From Limnohabitans sp. (GTDB lineage Bacteria; Pseudomonadota; Gammaproteobacteria; Burkholderiales; Burkholderiaceae_C): a stretch of DNA of 9,735 bases. Every line of letters starts with the position of its first letter. Within the stretch, counting starts at the first letter, position 1. Of the stretch, positions 6,762-9,735 are shown piece by piece. The stretch covers positions 1 through 9,735 of the forward strand of contig SHXP01000070.1 in the NCBI GenBank assembly GCA_009693225.1, in the 5' to 3' direction. The notes under the pieces were generated by a model, which was not told the DNA's origin, searched no databases, and was given only the letters and a program-made list of their open reading frames with translations. Both the position numbers and the translations under genes were made by a program.

Positions 6762-7945
6762 CAACCCAGCTTACAACCGGCTCCGGAATCGGCCAGGGCT
6801 TTGGCGGCGATGCCTAACACCACGTTTTCCTTGCCTTTAACAACACGCAGGTAAATGTCCTGCACGGGATTGTGCGCCTTGCTCATGGTCCATTTGCCGC
6901 GCGGGCTGTCGATGACGGCGCTTTCCATGGCGGTATACAAGGCTTTTTTATTGGTCAAATCGCCGTTCACAGCGGCCGCGCCTTGCAGCAGCAGTTGACC
7001 GGCGTCATAGCCTTGCACCGCGTAGACATCGGGTTGCATCTTGAAGGTTTTGGCGTAAGCCAGGCGGAACGCGTCGTTGCGTTTGCTGGCCAGCGAGGCG
7101 CTGTAGTGCAGCGTGGTCATGATGCCCTGGGCTGACGGCGCGAGCTCGTCGTCTAGCAAACCTTCTGTCAGAAAACCTGAGCCGTACAAGGGGATCTTGC
7201 CTGCCAGTCCGGCAGCCGCGTAATCGCGGATGAATTTGGAGGCGCCGCCGCCCGAGAAGAAGCAGGCCACAGCATCGGGTTTGATCGAGGCGATTTCGGT
7301 CAGCAAGGCCTGAAACTCAACATTGGGGAAGGGCAGTCCGAGTTCTTTGACGATGGTGCCGCCGGCGGCCAGGTAGCCTTCCTTGAAACCCTCCCCGGCT
7401 TCGTCGCCGGCCGCGTACTTCCAGGTGATCCAGACAGCTTTTTTATGGCCTTTGTCGACCATCACCTTGCCCAGTGCCAGCGTGGGCTGGCTGTTGGTAA
7501 AAGAAGTGCGGAATACGTTAGGGGCGCACAGTGCGCGCGTGGCTGCATGCAAACCTGCATTCGGAATGATGGACAGCACGCCGGTTTCGCGTGCCACCTT
7601 GTGTATGCCCATTTGCACGCCTGAGTGAATAGTGCCGATGATCACATCCACCTTGTCGCGCTGCACCAGTTTGTTGGCGTTTTCCACGCCCTTGGCGGGT
7701 TCGGACTCGTCGTCGACCTTGAAGTACTCGATCTCGCGTCCGCCGATTTTGTTGCCTTTTTCCTCTAGCGCCATGCGGAACCCGTTGTCGCAGGCAAGCC
7801 CCAGTTGGGCAAAGGTGCCGGTGTAAGGGAACATCATGCCGATGCGGATTTTGGCGTTTTGCGCACGCGCAGGCAGCATCAGTCCGGTGGAGGCGGCGCC
7901 CAGAATGGCAGCGGATTGGGTCAGTACTTGTCGACGCGAAGTCAT
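6761..7945 (-). CDS. Periplasmic substrate-binding protein of the aromatic-acid ABC transporter (Leu/Ile/Val-binding-protein fold)
   Basis: A 394-residue type I periplasmic binding protein that captures the ligand and delivers it to the permeases. The start is ATG 7945, with GGAG (7955-7952) 6 nt before it; an upstream TTG at 7966 has no such support. The N-terminus MTSRRQVLTQSAAILGAAST carries a twin-arginine (SRRxVL) motif ahead of a hydrophobic core and PARA|QN cleavage after Ala28, suggesting Tat export, unlike most LivK proteins. The mature part opens with KIRIGMMFPYTGTFAQLG and has the usual VDVIIGTIHSG and YGSGFLTEGLLDDE segments. It lies 37 bp after the ligase stop and before the permeases. 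Ligand specificity cannot be read from the sequence; the neighbours suggest 4-hydroxybenzoate, benzoate or related acids. Confidence 0.9.
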   Translation of the reverse strand: MTSRRQVLTQSAAILGAASTGLMLPARAQNAKIRIGMMFPYTGTFAQLGLACDNGFRMALEEKGNKIGGREIEYFKVDDESEPAKGVENANKLVQRDKVDVIIGTIHSGVQMGIHKVARETGVLSIIPNAGLHAATRALCAPNVFRTSFTNSQPTLALGKVMVDKGHKKAVWITWKYAAGDEAGEGFKEGYLAAGGTIVKELGLPFPNVEFQALLTEIASIKPDAVACFFSGGGASKFIRDYAAAGLAGKIPLYGSGFLTEGLLDDELAPSAQGIMTTLHYSASLASKRNDAFRLAYAKTFKMQPDVYAVQGYDAGQLLLQGAAAVNGDLTNKKALYTAMESAVIDSPRGKWTMSKAHNPVQDIYLRVVKGKENVVLGIAAKALADSGAGCKLG

Positions 7946-7982
7946 GGAATTCTCCAGGGAGGGCAAAAAATGGGCAGTGCAG

Positions 7983-9555
7983 TCAAGCCCTCAGTTTAAA
8001 CCGCTGGATCTTGCCGGTGGCGGTTTTGGGCAATTCGGGCAAAAACTCTACCCAGCGCGGGTATTTGTACGGTGCCAATTGGTTTTTCACATGGGCTTGA
8101 AGTTCGGCGGCAGTGGCGCTTTGACCGGACTTGAGCACCAGACAGGCCTTGGGCTTGATCAGGCCCTCTTCATCCGCCTGACCGACCACCGCGGCCTCGA
8201 GTACCGAGGGATGCGTCATCAATGAAGCCTCAACCTCGAACGGCGACACATAAATGCCGCCGACTTTCAACATATCGTCAGAACGCCCGCCATAGGTGTA
8301 ATAGCCGTCGGCGTCGCGACTGTATTTATCGCCGCTGCGGGTCCATTCGCCGGCAAATGTGTGCTTGGTCTTTTCGCGGTTGTTCCAGTACATGATGGCG
8401 GCGCTGGGCCCGCTGATCTGTAACTCGCCGAGTTCGCCGTCGGCGCACTCAAGGCCGTCGTCGTTCACCAGTCGCAGGCGGTAACCGGGTACCGCTTCGC
8501 CGGTGGTGACGTAACGCACACGACCGGGTTTATTGGACAAAAAGATATGCAGCATCTCGGTCGAGCCTATGCCGTCGAGTATTTCCACACCGTATTCGGC
8601 TTGCCATTTGTGGCCGATCTCGGTCGGTAAGGCTCCACCTGCGCTGGTGCACACACGAAGCTTCAACGCTTTGGCAGCTGGGCGGGAAGGGTGCGCCAGC
8701 AGGCCCGCGAACAAGGTTGGGCACACCGTAAAACACCGTGGGTTGGTGAGATTGCAAGACATGGAAAACATCCGCCGGCGTGGGGCGTGCCGCCAGCAGC
8801 ACGGTGGTTGCACCGACGGCCAGCGGAAAGCTCAGTGCATTGCCAAGGTCGTAGGCAAAAAACAGCTTGGCCGCAGAAAACACCACATCGTTTTCCTGCA
8901 GACCCAGCACCGCACGGCCGTACAACTCTGCGGTTTGAATCACATGGCTGTGCAAGTGCACCGTGCCCTTGGGTGAGCCGGTGGAGCCGCTCGAGTACAG
9001 CCAGAAGCACACATCATCAGTCAAGGTGTGTGCGGCCTGTGCCAGCGGTTGGTTGTTGTGAATAAGTTCAGGGATACCCATGCATCCCATTGCGGTGTCT
9101 GCTGCGTCAGCAAGAATGTGTTGCAAATGCGGACATTGATCCGCAACGGGCGCAAACACCGGCCACAAGGCCTTGGGCACCAGCAGGGCACGCGCACGCG
9201 AATCCTTCAGCATGAAGGCATAGTCGTTTGAAGTGAGCAGCGTATTCACCGCCACCGGCACCACACCGGCCAGCATGCAGCCTAAAAAAGCCACCGGCCA
9301 TAGCAGGCTGTCGTGCATGCACAGCAGCACACGGTCTTCCTGCCGCAGACCCAGATTCAACAAAGCTTGCGCAAAGCGGTGCGACTGTTCGTTCAATTGC
9401 GAATAGCTCAGACGCGTAACGCTGACGGCATCGATGTAAGCCGCTTTGTCAGCGTGAGCGCCATGCCGCAGCAGCAGATCGGCTGCCGCGTTGTAGACCC
9501 CGGGAATGCTTATTTGCGGCGGCGTGACCCGGTGATCGGCTTGGCTGAGTTGCAT
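7983..9555 (-). pseudogene. Aryl-CoA ligase, benzoate-CoA ligase family, with one-base frameshift
   Basis: An acyl-adenylating enzyme that would make benzoyl-CoA or 4-hydroxybenzoyl-CoA from the acid, ATP and CoA in the cytoplasm. Two frames together give a full-length protein of about 523 residues, the family size. Before the break (ATG 9555 onward): the P-loop YSSGSTGSPKG (187-197) and the benzoate-ligase LFFAYDLGNALSFPLAVGA and FYGVP segments. After it: CTSAGGALP, DGIGSTEMLHIF, GRSDDMLKVGGIYVSPFEVE and the C-terminal catalytic-Lys motif PKTATGKIQRFKLRA. The frames meet at 8719-8721: removing one C from the CCC reads FYGVPTLFAGLLAHPS without a gap. The two fragments are 8530-9555 and about 7983-8720. 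No good ribosome-binding site precedes ATG 9555; the IS30 transposase stop lies 39 bp upstream. Because all motifs are intact, a sequencing error or very recent mutation is more likely than old decay. Benzoate versus hydroxybenzoate specificity is undetermined. Confidence 0.87.
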
Positions 9556-9594
9556 CGGATATGCAGATAAAAGCAAAAGAATAAGGTGGTGGTT

Positions 9595-9735
9595 TCAAGT
9601 CCGAAGTGCAACATTGGGTTGAGAGGGCTGAAGTATAGACTTCCAATAAGCTTGGAAGTCAAATGAGTCTTCAGGCAAGAAGAGTTCAGCCGGGCATTTC
9701 CAGCCCAGTGACTTTCTGGGGCGTGTATTCAAGCG
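9595..9735 (-). CDS. IS30-family transposase, C-terminal fragment (partial)
   Basis: The minus-strand frame entering at 9735 encodes 46 residues and stops at TGA 9597-9595. It contains RLNTRPRKSLGWKCPAELFL, the conserved end of the integrase-like domain of IS30-family transposases (LN.RPRK.LG...PAE.F), then a Phe/Trp-containing tail and a VALRT ending; many relatives end in VALGT. The catalytic DDE residues lie further right, outside the window. It reads towards the ligase operon, so transposase transcripts could run into it. Identification is from recall of the family; it was not tested by a search. Confidence 0.85.
   Translation of the reverse strand, partial: RLNTRPRKSLGWKCPAELFLPEDSFDFQAYWKSILQPSQPNVALRT
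9595..9735 (-). mobile_element. IS30-family insertion sequence, transposase 3' end (continues right of window)
   Basis: The transposase C-terminus shows that an IS30-family element enters from the right. Its left terminal inverted repeat must lie around the stop codon or within the 39 bp between it and the ligase ATG (9556-9594), because the ligase N-terminus looks intact. I could not fix the exact end, since the partner repeat is outside the window. The insertion probably separated the ligase operon from its original promoter. Confidence 0.75.
9632..9662 (-). promoter_or_regulatory. Promoter-like site with 19-bp spacer and central dyad (MerR-type geometry)
   Basis: On the minus strand, TTGACT (9662-9657) and TATACT (9637-9632) are separated by 19 bp. 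Between and overlapping them is a perfect dyad: GACTTCCAA (9638-9646 on the plus strand) and TTGGAAGTC (9652-9660), spaced by 5 bp. A long 19-bp spacer with the dyad centred in it is the arrangement of promoters activated by MerR-family regulators; compared with the E. coli copA promoter as I remember it, the dyad centre and box positions coincide. It would start transcription near 9625, about 70 nt before the ligase ATG. The site lies within the IS30 transposase coding sequence, so it may be a chance feature or an outward promoter of the element. No MerR-type gene is in the window. Confidence 0.4.

Noticed and set aside
8663..9065. Overlapping plus- and minus-strand frames inside the ligase (8663-9010, 8691-9065)
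   Set aside because: They are out-of-frame or antisense products of the ligase sequence, Arg/Pro/His-rich and without domains.
9663..9735. Plus-strand ATG at 9663 with GGAAG before it and an open frame to the window end, suggesting a divergent gene
   Set aside because: The opposite strand over the same bases encodes a recognisable IS30 transposase C-terminus (LNTRPRKSLGW...PAELF). The plus-strand translation resembles nothing I know.
1..9735. Search by eye for tRNA, rRNA, CRISPR arrays, riboswitches and toxin-antitoxin or defence genes
   Set aside because: No repeat-spacer pattern, cloverleaf or relevant protein motif was seen. The intergenic regions are all shorter than 200 bp.

Overview
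The window looks like chromosome or a large replicon of a betaproteobacterium, probably Burkholderiales. The gene families, moderately high GC and tightly packed catabolic operon point that way, but this is an inference from family resemblance and codon style, not a search result. The core is an aromatic-acid uptake and catabolism operon on the minus strand, lying between remnants or ends of two unrelated insertion sequences.

Layout from left to right. Positions 1-188 hold the start of an IS5-family element; its transposase N-terminus reads leftwards out of the window and has ATA where ATG is expected. Positions 273-1090 (+) encode a LuxR-type regulator split by a -1 frame break between the sensor part and the DNA-binding part. 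Positions 1128-2060 (-) encode a short class III (CaiB/BaiF, alpha-methylacyl-CoA racemase-like) CoA-transferase, convergent with the regulator. Then, all on the minus strand and transcribed right to left, come an aryl-CoA ligase of the benzoate-CoA ligase family (7983-9555, one-base frameshift), a periplasmic substrate-binding protein (6761-7945), two permeases (livH-like 5898-6761, livM-like 4915-5901), two ATPases (livG-like 4158-4922, livF-like 3448-4161) and pobA, 4-hydroxybenzoate 3-monooxygenase (2252-3445). Positions 9595-9735 encode the C-terminus of an IS30-family transposase reading into the operon, ending only 39 bp before the ligase start.

How it fits together: the branched-chain-amino-acid-type ABC transporter is sandwiched between an aryl-CoA ligase and PobA, so its likely cargo is 4-hydroxybenzoate or a close aromatic acid. 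PobA would convert 4-hydroxybenzoate to protocatechuate. The ligase would instead activate benzoate or hydroxybenzoate to the CoA thioester, but its frame is broken, so as the sequence stands only the PobA branch looks functional. From the binding protein to pobA the genes overlap or lie within 2 nt, indicating one translationally coupled transcript. The IS30 end has probably displaced the native promoter. A TTGACT / 19 bp / TATACT promoter-like site with a 9+9 bp dyad lies inside the transposase 3' end and could drive the operon.

I did not find a wholly undescribed system. The most interesting points are the double IS flanking, the two frame breaks, and the promoter/dyad in the IS30 end.
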